This document shows positions 1 through 6,914 of a DNA stretch of 10,949 nt, one piece after another. The notes beneath the pieces are model-generated. The model saw only the letters and a list, made by a program, of their open reading frames with translations. It searched no databases and had not been told where the DNA came from. Source of the stretch: Gammaproteobacteria bacterium (lineage in GTDB: Bacteria; Pseudomonadota; Gammaproteobacteria; UBA6429; Thiohalophilaceae); the NCBI GenBank assembly GCA_013152045.1, contig JAADGZ010000008.1:1-10949 (forward strand). The letters run 5' to 3'. Each line of letters starts with the position of its first letter. The first letter of the stretch is position 1. The translations under genes were made by a program, and so were the position numbers.

Positions 1-962
1 CTGACCGTTAATCTTCCCAACCGAGAAATAAACAGATGCTGCTTAGACAATTTATCCAGAATCGCCCCGGACTGATTATTTTCCGTTAATTTAACGGCAT
101 TTTCAGCGGTAACAGCAGGCATCAGTGCGACCTGGCTTAGAAAACTCAGAATCTCTTCATCAATATGGTTTTCTATTTCTGCCGAAAAATATTCGAATAC
201 CAGATCGACATGACTAACATCGATATTAGTCGCGCTTGAATAATGAGAACATTTTGATTCCAGTAACAATATAATCCCAGTAATCCAGCCATCTGTCTGT
301 GTATAGATTCTTTCACCTAGCGCAGCCGTTGGCGGCGGCTCATTTACAGGAATAAACAAACGCAAAATATGCTCAACTTCATTTTTTACAAATTTAATCT
401 GTGACCAGTCAAGCAAGGCCAGCTGTTTCTTTGCTATTAGACTGGCAGCAAATGACGGTGGTGCATGGCGGCCACTAATTATAATATTCAAGCCCTCAGG
501 AATTTCACTGATCGCGATTTGTATAACCCGGTGTAATTCAGATTCAGGAGATATCTTGTGGTAGTCGTCAAAAACAAGAATCGAACCTGGTTTGCAGGCA
601 GCATAAAACGCCCGAAAAAAACTGCGCGAGAAATTATCCAGCCCATTTTTATATTCCGGTGTAAATGCTGCTAGCTTTATCCGCGACAAACGCTGACTGC
701 GTTTGCAGGCCAGCGTCAAATAATGGAAAAAAGATCCCAGATCGCTATCACCCTGATCAAAACAATACCAAACCAGGGGACGTTTAACTGACTGAACAAA
801 ACTACTGATCAGCGTGGTTTTACCCGAACCGGCGGGTGCGCTGATCCAGATAACCGGAAACAGCAGCTTTTCGTTCAGTCTTTCAAACAATCTTTCGCGC
901 AAGTAAATTTCATTTAATCGCGGCGGACAAACTTTTGGTGGAAAATACAGTGAGGACGACAT
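1..962 (-). CDS. MalT/LuxR-type STAND ATPase transcriptional regulator, N-terminal part (runs off window)
   Basis: An open reading frame of about 320 codons reads leftward without a stop and leaves the window, so the C-terminus is missing. The start is the ATG at 962-960; an in-frame TAA lies four codons upstream and I see no strong ribosome site. Near the N-terminus is a PPKVCPPRL-type segment followed by RERLFERL, as in MalT-type regulators. A Walker A (SAPAGSGKTTL) follows at about residues 42-52, then a Walker B (ILVFDDYH) near residue 130, a sensor-like IIISGRHAPP near residue 165, and TDGWITGIILL near residue 230, which matches the winged-helix junction of MalT-like STAND ATPases. Family members are ATP-dependent activators that bind a ligand and carry a C-terminal LuxR HTH and/or BTAD-TPR region; that part lies outside the window. 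It is divergent from the secreted protein at 1355, which it may control (inference). Confidence 0.85.
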   Translation of the reverse strand, partial: MSSSLYFPPKVCPPRLNEIYLRERLFERLNEKLLFPVIWISAPAGSGKTTLISSFVQSVKRPLVWYCFDQGDSDLGSFFHYLTLACKRSQRLSRIKLAAFTPEYKNGLDNFSRSFFRAFYAACKPGSILVFDDYHKISPESELHRVIQIAISEIPEGLNIIISGRHAPPSFAASLIAKKQLALLDWSQIKFVKNEVEHILRLFIPVNEPPPTAALGERIYTQTDGWITGIILLLESKCSHYSSATNIDVSHVDLVFEYFSAEIENHIDEEILSFLSQVALMPAVTAENAVKLTENNQSGAILDKLSKQHLFISRLGRLTV

Positions 963-1354
963 AGAGCTTGGTTATTTCCAATTATAATTATTAATTCTTA
1001 CGGAAACCCTGATAAATAAATCAATCAGAACCTTACTACTACTTATTACATACTTTTCAATACACCATAACGCTACTGCCGATATATTTCCTTCCCACAG
1101 AAGGATGGCTGCCTAATGGAACGATAACAAAATCATAGTCTTATTACTTCCTTATCGCGGCTTTATTATAAAGCTTGAGAGCCTGCGATTAGTTAATTCT
1201 TTGCCTCGATGCACGATCCTGCCACCAGCATACTTTAACGATACCCCAGGGCAAAACTGTAACTCGGATGTAACTCTGTCTGTGCTTTAATTTCCGACAA
1301 CGATAGAAATACAGTTACACACAGAATAAACATAAAATTCACAAGGAAATTAAA
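963..1354. promoter_or_regulatory. Divergent intergenic spacer between regulator and secreted-protein gene
   Basis: This 392-bp AT-rich spacer has no convincing ORF. It must carry promoters for both divergent genes, but I cannot place a clear -35/-10 pair. Two small inverted repeats are visible: TCCTTC/GAAGGA at 1089-1105 with a 5-nt loop, and GCTTTA/TAAAGC at 1160-1174 with a 3-nt loop. Three TGTAAC-type motifs cluster close to the secreted-protein gene and are listed separately. The ribosome site for that gene is AAGGAAA at about 1343-1349, just before the ATG at 1355. I found no sigma-54 -24/-12 element with correct GG-N10-GC spacing. Confidence 0.5.
1258..1319. promoter_or_regulatory. Cluster of TGTAAC motifs, candidate operator
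   Basis: TGTAACTC occurs at 1258-1265 and again at 1269-1276, an exact 8-bp direct repeat with an 11-bp period, close to one helical turn. An inverted copy, GTTACA, lies at 1314-1319. The cluster ends 35 bp before the secreted-protein start codon, in the position expected of an activator or repressor site. That it is a protein-binding site, and that the neighbouring MalT-like regulator binds it, is inference. Confidence 0.35.
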
Positions 1355-2098
1355 ATGAAATCAGCTTTAATCACGTTTGCGCTTGGCGCAATCCTGACTG
1401 CCAGTGCAAATGCCGCTGTCACGCACAGTTTTTCAGATTTGAATGGTGCTACTTTTTATGACTTACCTCCGAGCGGTTCGGCTGACCCATTTGGCCCGCT
1501 GCTGATCAATGTAGCAGGCACGAATATTACCGTAACATCCAAAGAATATGTCTCCGGTAGCAGCACAGAGATATTAACTGATCCGGCTATTTTAGGCGTA
1601 TTCGATCGTTCTTATTACCCGGTAAGCCGCTTTCTGGCACCGGTTCATTCATCGGTCGCTCCCGGCGATTATAGAGGTGAATGGGAGATAGGAACAAACA
1701 TTGTTTTAAATTTTGATCAGGCCTTATCAGCCGTAGGCGCAAGTTTTATGCTGGGTATTTCTCGACCTGAAGTGGGCGTAAGGATTACCGCTTATGACCG
1801 TCTGGACAATACGGGTAACTCACTAGGTAGCGTCATCACACCAAACAGTCCGCACTTAGGTTTACCCCGTCCACTCGCAGGAAATTCTAGCCCATTTTAT
1901 TTTCTCTATTTTGTTGGTATCCAGGCCGATACTGCCACCATCCGCTCTTTGTTGATTGAGCCTCTTGATCCTGGCAATGGTTTTGCACTTGATGGCATAG
2001 CTCTGGCCACATCGGCTGTGCCAGTACCTACGGCAGTCTGGTTATTTGGCTCTGGCCTGTTTGCTATGGTTGGATTTGCCCGACGCAGGAAGGCTTAA
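1355..2098 (+). CDS. Secreted protein with VPxP/PEP-CTERM-like C-terminal sorting signal
   Basis: This 247-residue protein starts with a Sec signal peptide (MKSALITFALGAILTASANA, likely cleavage after A20) and has a good ribosome site (AAGGAAA). The mature part is rich in small, aromatic and beta-forming residues, including an ITAYDRLDNTGNSLGSV stretch near residues 148-165 typical of beta-sandwich domains in PEP-CTERM proteins. The last 26 residues (222-247) are a VPVPTAVWLFGSG segment, a short hydrophobic helix and a terminal RRRKA. This is the VPLPA variant of the PEP-CTERM signal, which exosortases process so that the protein is released to or fixed at the cell surface, often together with exopolysaccharide. 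No exosortase gene is in the window. The ligand or structural role is unknown. It stands alone, divergent from the MalT-type regulator and followed by a palindromic repeat. Confidence 0.85.
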   Translation: MKSALITFALGAILTASANAAVTHSFSDLNGATFYDLPPSGSADPFGPLLINVAGTNITVTSKEYVSGSSTEILTDPAILGVFDRSYYPVSRFLAPVHSSVAPGDYRGEWEIGTNIVLNFDQALSAVGASFMLGISRPEVGVRITAYDRLDNTGNSLGSVITPNSPHLGLPRPLAGNSSPFYFLYFVGIQADTATIRSLLIEPLDPGNGFALDGIALATSAVPVPTAVWLFGSGLFAMVGFARRRKA

Positions 2099-2107
2099 AC
2101 ATTCAAC

Positions 2108-2135
2108 GGGTTCCCACGCTCCGGCGTGGGAACCC
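2108..2135. repeat. Perfect 12-bp-stem palindrome (GTTCCCACGC family) after the secreted-protein gene
   Basis: GGGTTCCCACGC and its exact reverse complement enclose a 4-nt TCCG loop, starting 9 bp after the stop codon at 2098. This sequence family recurs in intergenic regions of many gammaproteobacteria and gives rise to spurious SHAWEP-type peptides when translated. It could stop or slow transcription or stabilise the upstream mRNA, but no T-tract follows, so it is not a classic intrinsic terminator. It is best treated as a REP-like dispersed repeat. Confidence 0.8.
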
Positions 2136-2337
2136 ATACCGCAACCAAAAGAACAATTTGCATTCCCTCCTCCGATCATAAAAATTAAGAACATCAGCTG
2201 GCCGCTATATCTCTTTAATTCCAAATTTTCTATTTTAAAAAACAAAAAATATTTTGCTGACAACTTGTTGACTGATCATAAAAAAGTAAATTTTTCACAT
2301 ACTTACACTTACTAGAATCCATCTTCCCGGACAGAGG

Positions 2338-2390
2338 TTTAAAGCGTCGCGCCTTAAAAACTCCATTTTTATGTGGAAAAAGTCGACTTT
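2338..2390. promoter_or_regulatory. Two dyad symmetries upstream of the lipoprotein gene, candidate operators
   Basis: An imperfect dyad spans 2338-2358 (TTTAA-x-GCG-xxx-CGC-x-TTAAA). A perfect 12-bp palindrome, AAAGTCGACTTT, follows at 2379-2390, about 100 bp before the start codon. The second overlaps the place where a -35 would lie for the weak TATATT -10 candidate at 2409-2414. The symmetry is seen; an operator function is inference. Confidence 0.3.
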
Positions 2391-2487
2391 AAGCAATAAT
2401 TGTACGACTATATTGCACTACGGCCCAGCTCCGTCCCTCGCTCCAGCAGCAAATGGATTATCGTTTGAATAGGTTAAGGAATGAAAA

Positions 2488-3924
2488 ATGGATTTATCAA
2501 CCCAAAATATCGGCATCGCTGTTCTGACTCTTTTTTTATCGGCCTGCGCCTCCCCCCAGATTGCAAATATAAAATACATTGATGATGCGGTAGTCGAGCA
2601 GGCGGCAAAAACGAAGCAAACGCCTCAACAGGTATGCGAAACAGCCAGCATGGCCATTGCCAAAGCCAACAAGGAAGAATTTAATTTTTTCGCCCCGCTG
2701 CATCTTGAACAAGCATCCGACAACCTTAAAAAAGGCCAGAAAGAAATAAAAACAGAAAAAACGCTGGCCGAAGGGGTGAAAGATTGTTTTAAGGTTAATC
2801 AGTTGATTGACAACGGTATGGTCATTAAAGCAAAAGTAAAGTCATCATTAAGTGATGCTTTAGCTGAACTGGATATGCTGAAAAAAGTCGATGAAGAAAA
2901 GAAATTTACTCGCGACATTCAAAATTATGTTGATGATGTGATCGACCTGGTCAAAGAAATTGAAGAAGGTAAAATGAACCAGGCCATGCAAGGCCAGGCT
3001 GAATTATTGAAAGAAATGCAGGAACTGGAAATTAATATTGTCCTCAACAAAAACCTGCGTCCAGTCGAAGCAATGCTTGAACGAGCCGATGATGCAGATG
3101 CTAAAGAGCTGGCTAAAAAAACATTCGAAAAAGCTGAAACCGAACTGGAAAGTGCAAGAAAATTTATTCGCGTGTATTACCGAGACAACGAACAGGTCGA
3201 GAAGGTCAGTGCCATAGCGATGCGCAAGGCGAGACACGCCTATTATGTTGCTAAAGAAGTCGAAACGCTCACTGAACTCAAACCCAAAGCCGCTGAAGAA
3301 AAAGTTTTGTATATCGAATCATTGCTTGAACGAATAAATAAGAAATTCAATGAAAACAAGATCACGGGTTATTCTCTTTATGAGCAAACAAGTATTATTG
3401 CCCGACGTCTGGACACGGTGCTTGATGCCAGAACATTAGCAAACAGGCAGCTAGCAATATTAAAGCAGCAGCTTAGAGATAACCTGAACATGGAAAAATC
3501 TCTGGCAAAAATGCCTGTTGAACCAGGCGCTCAGACGCCAATCAACGTTGAACAATCTATGCTCAGCCAGCCCATTGTTGGCAAATCAGAACAAACCCCG
3601 GTTAATGACATCGGAACCGATGAAACTCAAACCGCCCAACCCGTTGCTGATACGCCACAACAAGCTCCGGTTGATGAAACCCAAACCGCGCAGCCCAGTG
3701 CTGACACGCCACAACAAGCCCCGGTCGATGAAACCCAAACCGCGCAACCCAGTGCTGACACACCACAACAAACCCCGGTCGATGGAACCCAAACCGCGCA
3801 ACCCAGTGCTGACACACCACAACAAACCCCGGTCGATGAAACCCAAACCACCCAGCCCGTTGCCGAACCAGCAGAGCCGCGTCGGCTTGATGAAACTAAA
3901 ACCGTTAATTTAGAAATTCGGTAA
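2488..3924 (+). CDS. Predicted outer-membrane-type lipoprotein, helical, with 18-residue tandem-repeat tail
   Basis: The 478-residue product starts with a hydrophobic stretch ending in a lipobox LSAC (L17-S18-A19-C20), so C20 should be lipidated; S at +2 is not found and A21 gives no inner-membrane retention signal. The n-region is odd because it has D2 and no Lys or Arg. In-frame TGA just upstream and AAGGA with 7-nt spacing support the ATG at 2488. Residues 30-350 are Lys/Glu/Ala/Leu-rich and look almost wholly alpha-helical, perhaps coiled coil or TPR-like; EEFNFFAPLHLEQASDNL recalls DUF4398-type lipoproteins, but I am not sure. Residues 378-473 consist of DETQTAQPSADTPQQAPV-type repeats, likely a disordered linker. 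The gene is monocistronic by layout and converges on the GT9 gene 16 bp downstream. Function unknown; a periplasmic spacer or peptidoglycan/envelope scaffold is a guess. Confidence 0.8.
   Translation: MDLSTQNIGIAVLTLFLSACASPQIANIKYIDDAVVEQAAKTKQTPQQVCETASMAIAKANKEEFNFFAPLHLEQASDNLKKGQKEIKTEKTLAEGVKDCFKVNQLIDNGMVIKAKVKSSLSDALAELDMLKKVDEEKKFTRDIQNYVDDVIDLVKEIEEGKMNQAMQGQAELLKEMQELEINIVLNKNLRPVEAMLERADDADAKELAKKTFEKAETELESARKFIRVYYRDNEQVEKVSAIAMRKARHAYYVAKEVETLTELKPKAAEEKVLYIESLLERINKKFNENKITGYSLYEQTSIIARRLDTVLDARTLANRQLAILKQQLRDNLNMEKSLAKMPVEPGAQTPINVEQSMLSQPIVGKSEQTPVNDIGTDETQTAQPVADTPQQAPVDETQTAQPSADTPQQAPVDETQTAQPSADTPQQTPVDGTQTAQPSADTPQQTPVDETQTTQPVAEPAEPRRLDETKTVNLEIR
3619..3906 (+). repeat. 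54-bp in-frame tandem repeat (minisatellite) in lipoprotein gene
   Basis: Units begin at 3619, 3673, 3727, 3781 and 3835, each 54 bp (18 codons), with a partial sixth at 3889-3906. Units 3 and 4 differ at a single base (GAA to GGA at the second codon). Units 2 and 3 differ at three bases. Units 1 and 5 are more diverged, and unit 5 has lost its second half to EPAEPRRL. The inner units are the most alike, as expected from recent expansion by slippage or unequal exchange. Confidence 0.95.
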
Positions 3925-3940
3925 ACGGCAAAATTCAGGC

Positions 3941-5158
3941 TTAAGCCTGTTCAGCAAGGACCGTCTGGATCTGGGCAAATACCTCGTCCGCGCTAATCAA
4001 CTGCAGACACACATTATTATGACAGGGTGTCTTGCGATGATTGGCGGCACTGACGCAGGGCGAACAGGCCAGACCGGCATAAATCGGGGTGCTGTTACCA
4101 AGGGAACCATAGAGTTTTGGTGTTTCCGGACCAAAAATAACAAACGTATGCAAGTCGGTGATGGAAGAAAAGTGGCCCGGCCCTGAGTCATTGGTTAGCA
4201 TCAGGCTGGCAATGCTGTAGAGAACCGGTAGTTCCTGCAACTTGAGCTTGCCCGCAAAATTGACGCAACGCGGGTTATCCACCTGTTGTTTCAGATCATC
4301 AGCCTCGGCGCATTCGGCCGGTGCACCGGTGATCAGAATCAACACATCGTCGAATTCGGCCAGCAACCGACGCATCACCTCGACGTAACGATCTGGCATC
4401 CAGCGACGCTGTGGCAGCAATTCACTGGCATTAGGATTGATCAAAACGATACGTTGTCGTCCGCTAACATAGTCCGGATAACTTTCCTGCACCCGCTGCT
4501 GCATCGCCTGCTGCTGTAGCAGAGGAATCTCGACTCGGGCAAGCCGGATTTCATCGTCATCAATAATGCTTCGTGAATAAAGATCTTCGTCCCGCTCACT
4601 CAGCAGGGCATTGACCATCGCAATAAAATTTTTGCTGATGTGTAGATAGGGATTGTAAGCCACCCGATGCGTAAGCAACTCACCCCGATAGAGTCCTTCG
4701 TTGTGAAAGCTGTAGTATCCAACGCGATTAGCCGCACCGGAAAGCCCACTCAGCAAGGCGGTAAAACGAGAGAACAACTCTAGATCGATAACCGAATCAA
4801 TGCGCCGCCTGCGTGCCCACAAGAAAAAACGCAACGTATCGATCAGCAGGTGCATGAGGCCGTCCTCACGGATGGTAAAGACGTGATCCTCGGCCACCGT
4901 GCCCAGCAATCGCAAGCTAGCGGCGTTTTTAGCAAAAATTAAAAAGAACAGTTCAGCGCCATTGGCCTGCAGTTTACGCATAGCCGGATCCACCAGAATG
5001 GCACTGCCCATTTCAGACAGTTCGATCAACAACACCTTGCTTGCAGGCCTATGCTGCCTGGGACGAAACAGGCGCCGCAACCGCAAGCCGAGACTGAGCA
5101 GGAAGCACAGCGGAATACCTGCGTAATAATCGATCTTGCGCATACTGTCGACCTTCAT
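3941..5158 (-). CDS. Glycosyltransferase family 9 (heptosyltransferase-like), membrane-associated
   Basis: This 405-residue protein has the two Rossmann halves of GT9, the ADP-heptose:LPS heptosyltransferase family, which acts at the cytoplasmic face of the inner membrane. The N-half begins at KVLLIELSEMGSAIL (41-55). The C-half contains INPNASELLPQRRW (240-253), the donor-site TNDSGPGHFSS (322-332) and FGPETPKLYGSL (342-353). Before the first Rossmann fold, IDYYAGIPLCFLLSLGL is a hydrophobic segment followed by Arg-rich residues, likely a membrane anchor. The usual catalytic Asp of the MGD motif is Ser52 here. Near the C-terminus, four Cys (365, 368, 379, 384) form CX2CX10CX4C. The start at 5158 has a GAGGGGG ribosome site. 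It is the last gene of the four-gene operon, 27 bp after the flippase-like gene. Acceptor and sugar are unknown; it need not be a true heptosyltransferase. Confidence 0.85.
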   Translation of the reverse strand: MKVDSMRKIDYYAGIPLCFLLSLGLRLRRLFRPRQHRPASKVLLIELSEMGSAILVDPAMRKLQANGAELFFLIFAKNAASLRLLGTVAEDHVFTIREDGLMHLLIDTLRFFLWARRRRIDSVIDLELFSRFTALLSGLSGAANRVGYYSFHNEGLYRGELLTHRVAYNPYLHISKNFIAMVNALLSERDEDLYSRSIIDDDEIRLARVEIPLLQQQAMQQRVQESYPDYVSGRQRIVLINPNASELLPQRRWMPDRYVEVMRRLLAEFDDVLILITGAPAECAEADDLKQQVDNPRCVNFAGKLKLQELPVLYSIASLMLTNDSGPGHFSSITDLHTFVIFGPETPKLYGSLGNSTPIYAGLACSPCVSAANHRKTPCHNNVCLQLISADEVFAQIQTVLAEQA

Positions 5159-5185
5159 ACCACCCCCTCTATTCGACTATATGTT

Positions 5186-6139
5186 TTAGACATGATGATA
5201 TTTGCCGTACAGATAGACATAGAGTCCGGGCAGGCTGGCCAAGACAAGAATGATACCGTACAGAATGGACATGGACAGAATGATGGATTTATCGGCACCC
5301 ACCAGGGTAAAGAGACCGATCATCGCGCCTTCCCGCACCCCCCAACCTGCCAGGGAAATAGGTACCAGAGTCAGCAGGATGACCGGCGGCACGATAATGG
5401 TAAATGTCACAAAATCGTAGTCTAGCCCTACGCTACGACCAATCAGAAAAATATTAATCATCGACAGAATATGGATGATGATCGACAGGCTCATTTGCAT
5501 CGAGCTATTCCTGAAGCCCCGCATCACACTCTGCATCTGGGATGAAATAGTGAGTAGAAAACGACTGATACGCCATTGGTTGAACCAGCGCAGGTGATGG
5601 ATAAAGTTCAGCGCCACAAACCCCATTACCCCGCCCAGCACCAGCAGATTCAGAGTATAGAAGAGTCCCCTGGGCAATAGATCAGGTTGCAGAGCATTGG
5701 CGAACAGGTTCAGCAACAGCAAGCCGACCAAACCCAGGATACGATCGATAAACACGCCCTTGAAGGCATCCCGTTTACGAAAACCCGTAGCTGCCACATC
5801 GATGACCCGGATAGCATCACCACCGATACTGGTTGGCAAACCCTGGTTGAAGAAAGAGCCTTTGAAATAACTCCTGATGTAGAAACCCGCATGCTTGCCA
5901 AACTGAAGTTGGTGCATAACCAAATACCAGCGATAACCCGCCAGCAGCGTACTCAGTAATTGGAATAATATCGCCAGCCCCAAGAGCGGCAAATTGACCT
6001 GTTTAATGACACTCAGCACGCTAACGACATCAATGCTGCGGAAAATCAGCCACAGAATCAGCAGCGTCACCAGCAGGCGCAAAACGACACCCCAGTGTTG
6101 ACGCCGTTGCGAAGGCGTCGCCTGAACAGAATCAGTCAT
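5186..6139 (-). CDS. UPF0104/YbhN-type integral membrane protein (lysylphosphatidylglycerol synthase TM-like, flippase-like)
   Basis: From the ATG at 6139 the product has 317 residues and several hydrophobic helices. The signature FFNQGLPTSIGGDAIR (96-111) and SLAGWGVREG (262-271) are diagnostic of the LPG-synthase transmembrane/UPF0104 family (MprF N-domain, AglD and YbhN relatives), linked to moving lipids or lipid-linked sugars across the membrane. The reading frame is open up to 6247, but the extra 36 residues overlap the PAP2 gene heavily and look unlike a family N-terminus. Start 6139 gives an 8-bp overlap (ATGACTGA) with the PAP2 stop, pointing to coupled translation. The protein lacks the MprF catalytic domain, so lysyl transfer is not expected. 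Next to a polyprenyl-phosphate-type glycosyltransferase and a lipid phosphatase, a role in translocating a lipid intermediate is plausible (inference). Confidence 0.88.
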   Translation of the reverse strand: MTDSVQATPSQRRQHWGVVLRLLVTLLILWLIFRSIDVVSVLSVIKQVNLPLLGLAILFQLLSTLLAGYRWYLVMHQLQFGKHAGFYIRSYFKGSFFNQGLPTSIGGDAIRVIDVAATGFRKRDAFKGVFIDRILGLVGLLLLNLFANALQPDLLPRGLFYTLNLLVLGGVMGFVALNFIHHLRWFNQWRISRFLLTISSQMQSVMRGFRNSSMQMSLSIIIHILSMINIFLIGRSVGLDYDFVTFTIIVPPVILLTLVPISLAGWGVREGAMIGLFTLVGADKSIILSMSILYGIILVLASLPGLYVYLYGKYHHV

Positions 6140-6914
6140 GCGCCAGCCTTGCTGGTCGAAACAGCCGTATGATCCCCGGCAAAGCCAGCGCCAGACAAAG
6201 AAGCGGAACGCTAATTTCCAGCAAGCGAGCTTGTTTGTCGCCATCATGATGCAAGAATATCAAATAATAGACCGTAAAAATTAGCAACATGGCAGTACCA
6301 CGTTGAACCCCGACATGCTCGCCTGGCAGCCATTTAGCCAGTTGTACGCCGATGAAAGCAGAGCCCCAGCCCACCGCCATTCCGACGGCAACATCGGCAG
6401 GCCAGTGAGCACCCACCGCAATACGCGAGAGGCCGACCAGTGCTGCAAACAACAAGACCCCGATGCGCAAGCGGTTCGGAAATGGCAGTAAGGCAAAAAT
6501 ACCCGCAAAAACAAAGATTGCAGCAGTATGCCCGGAGGGAAAGGAGGTGCCACCGAAACGATGACCCAGTTGATGAAACTGTTCTACCGCCAGCACCGTT
6601 GGCGGGCGATCAATCAAAAAAAATTCCTTGGCCGCATTGACCACCACAGCGGCGATAATTCCCGCCAGCACCCCCGACCAGATCAGATCGGGACGCCGAC
6701 CCACAAAGGGCAGCACCAGTACCAGCACCATCCCCGCATCCCCAAACAGCGTCACATTGATCCAGATGGCCTCTGGTTTCAGAAACAAACCGTGATTCAT
6801 CAGCAGAAACAATTCCTGATTCACACCACTGAGCCGGATCAGGGCAAACAAAAACAATCCGGTTAACGGCACAGCCCAGGTCCAGGGAGAGGCAAGAGGC
6901 GTTGTTTTGAGCAT
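6132..6914 (-). CDS. PAP2-superfamily membrane lipid phosphatase
   Basis: The 260-residue integral membrane protein carries all three PAP2 motifs: KEFFLIDRP (K96, R103, P104; KX6RP), PSGHT (126-130) and SRIAVGAHWPAD (S163, R164, H170, D174). By family rule H129 and H170 act in phosphate transfer and the active site faces the periplasm. Likely substrates are polyprenyl diphosphate (undecaprenyl-PP recycling) or phosphatidate/lipid A phosphates; the sequence does not decide. Several further hydrophobic helices follow the catalytic core. The ATG at 6914 overlaps the TAA of the upstream glycosyltransferase by one base (TAATG) and has AGGAAA in front, so the two are translated together. A carrier-recycling role for the operon's glycosyltransferase is the simplest reading. 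Confidence 0.92.
   Translation of the reverse strand: MLKTTPLASPWTWAVPLTGLFLFALIRLSGVNQELFLLMNHGLFLKPEAIWINVTLFGDAGMVLVLVLPFVGRRPDLIWSGVLAGIIAAVVVNAAKEFFLIDRPPTVLAVEQFHQLGHRFGGTSFPSGHTAAIFVFAGIFALLPFPNRLRIGVLLFAALVGLSRIAVGAHWPADVAVGMAVGWGSAFIGVQLAKWLPGEHVGVQRGTAMLLIFTVYYLIFLHHDGDKQARLLEISVPLLCLALALPGIIRLFRPARLAHD

Larger units (their letters stand above)
2099..2487. other. Intergenic stretch with palindromic repeat and lipoprotein promoter region
   Basis: This 389-bp spacer holds no credible gene. Its left end carries the palindrome at 2108-2135. The middle (2165-2310) is strongly AT-rich and includes a near-repeat, TTGCTGAC at 2254-2261 and TTGTTGAC at 2265-2272, 11 bp apart. Two dyads lie at 2338-2358 and 2379-2390. 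A weak -10-like TATATT is at 2409-2414. AAGGA at 2476-2480, seven bases before the ATG, is a well-spaced ribosome site for the lipoprotein gene. Confidence 0.5.

Noticed and set aside
1200..1235. Sigma-54-like GGCA...TGC element on the minus strand
   Set aside because: The GG to GC spacing is nine, not ten, and it does not face the PEP-CTERM-like gene.
2042..2315. Overlapping small ORFs on both strands with SHAGAWEP/SHAPAWEP peptides
   Set aside because: They are translations of the palindromic repeat and the end of the secreted-protein gene; this is a known type of false ORF.
3518..3913. Several repetitive ORFs on both strands across the lipoprotein tail
   Set aside because: The 54-bp repeat is a multiple of three, so any frame without a stop in one unit stays open; only the frame continuous with the lipobox start is credible.
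3936..3949. CAGGC-TTAA-GCCTG palindrome between the convergent genes as a terminator
   Set aside because: The stem is only 5 bp, it overlaps the GT9 stop codon and no good T-tract follows on either strand.
6140..6247. Longer N-terminus for the UPF0104 protein
   Set aside because: It would overlap the PAP2 gene by over 100 bp and adds a Trp/Arg/Cys-rich segment unlike the family; ATG 6139 gives the typical short overlap.
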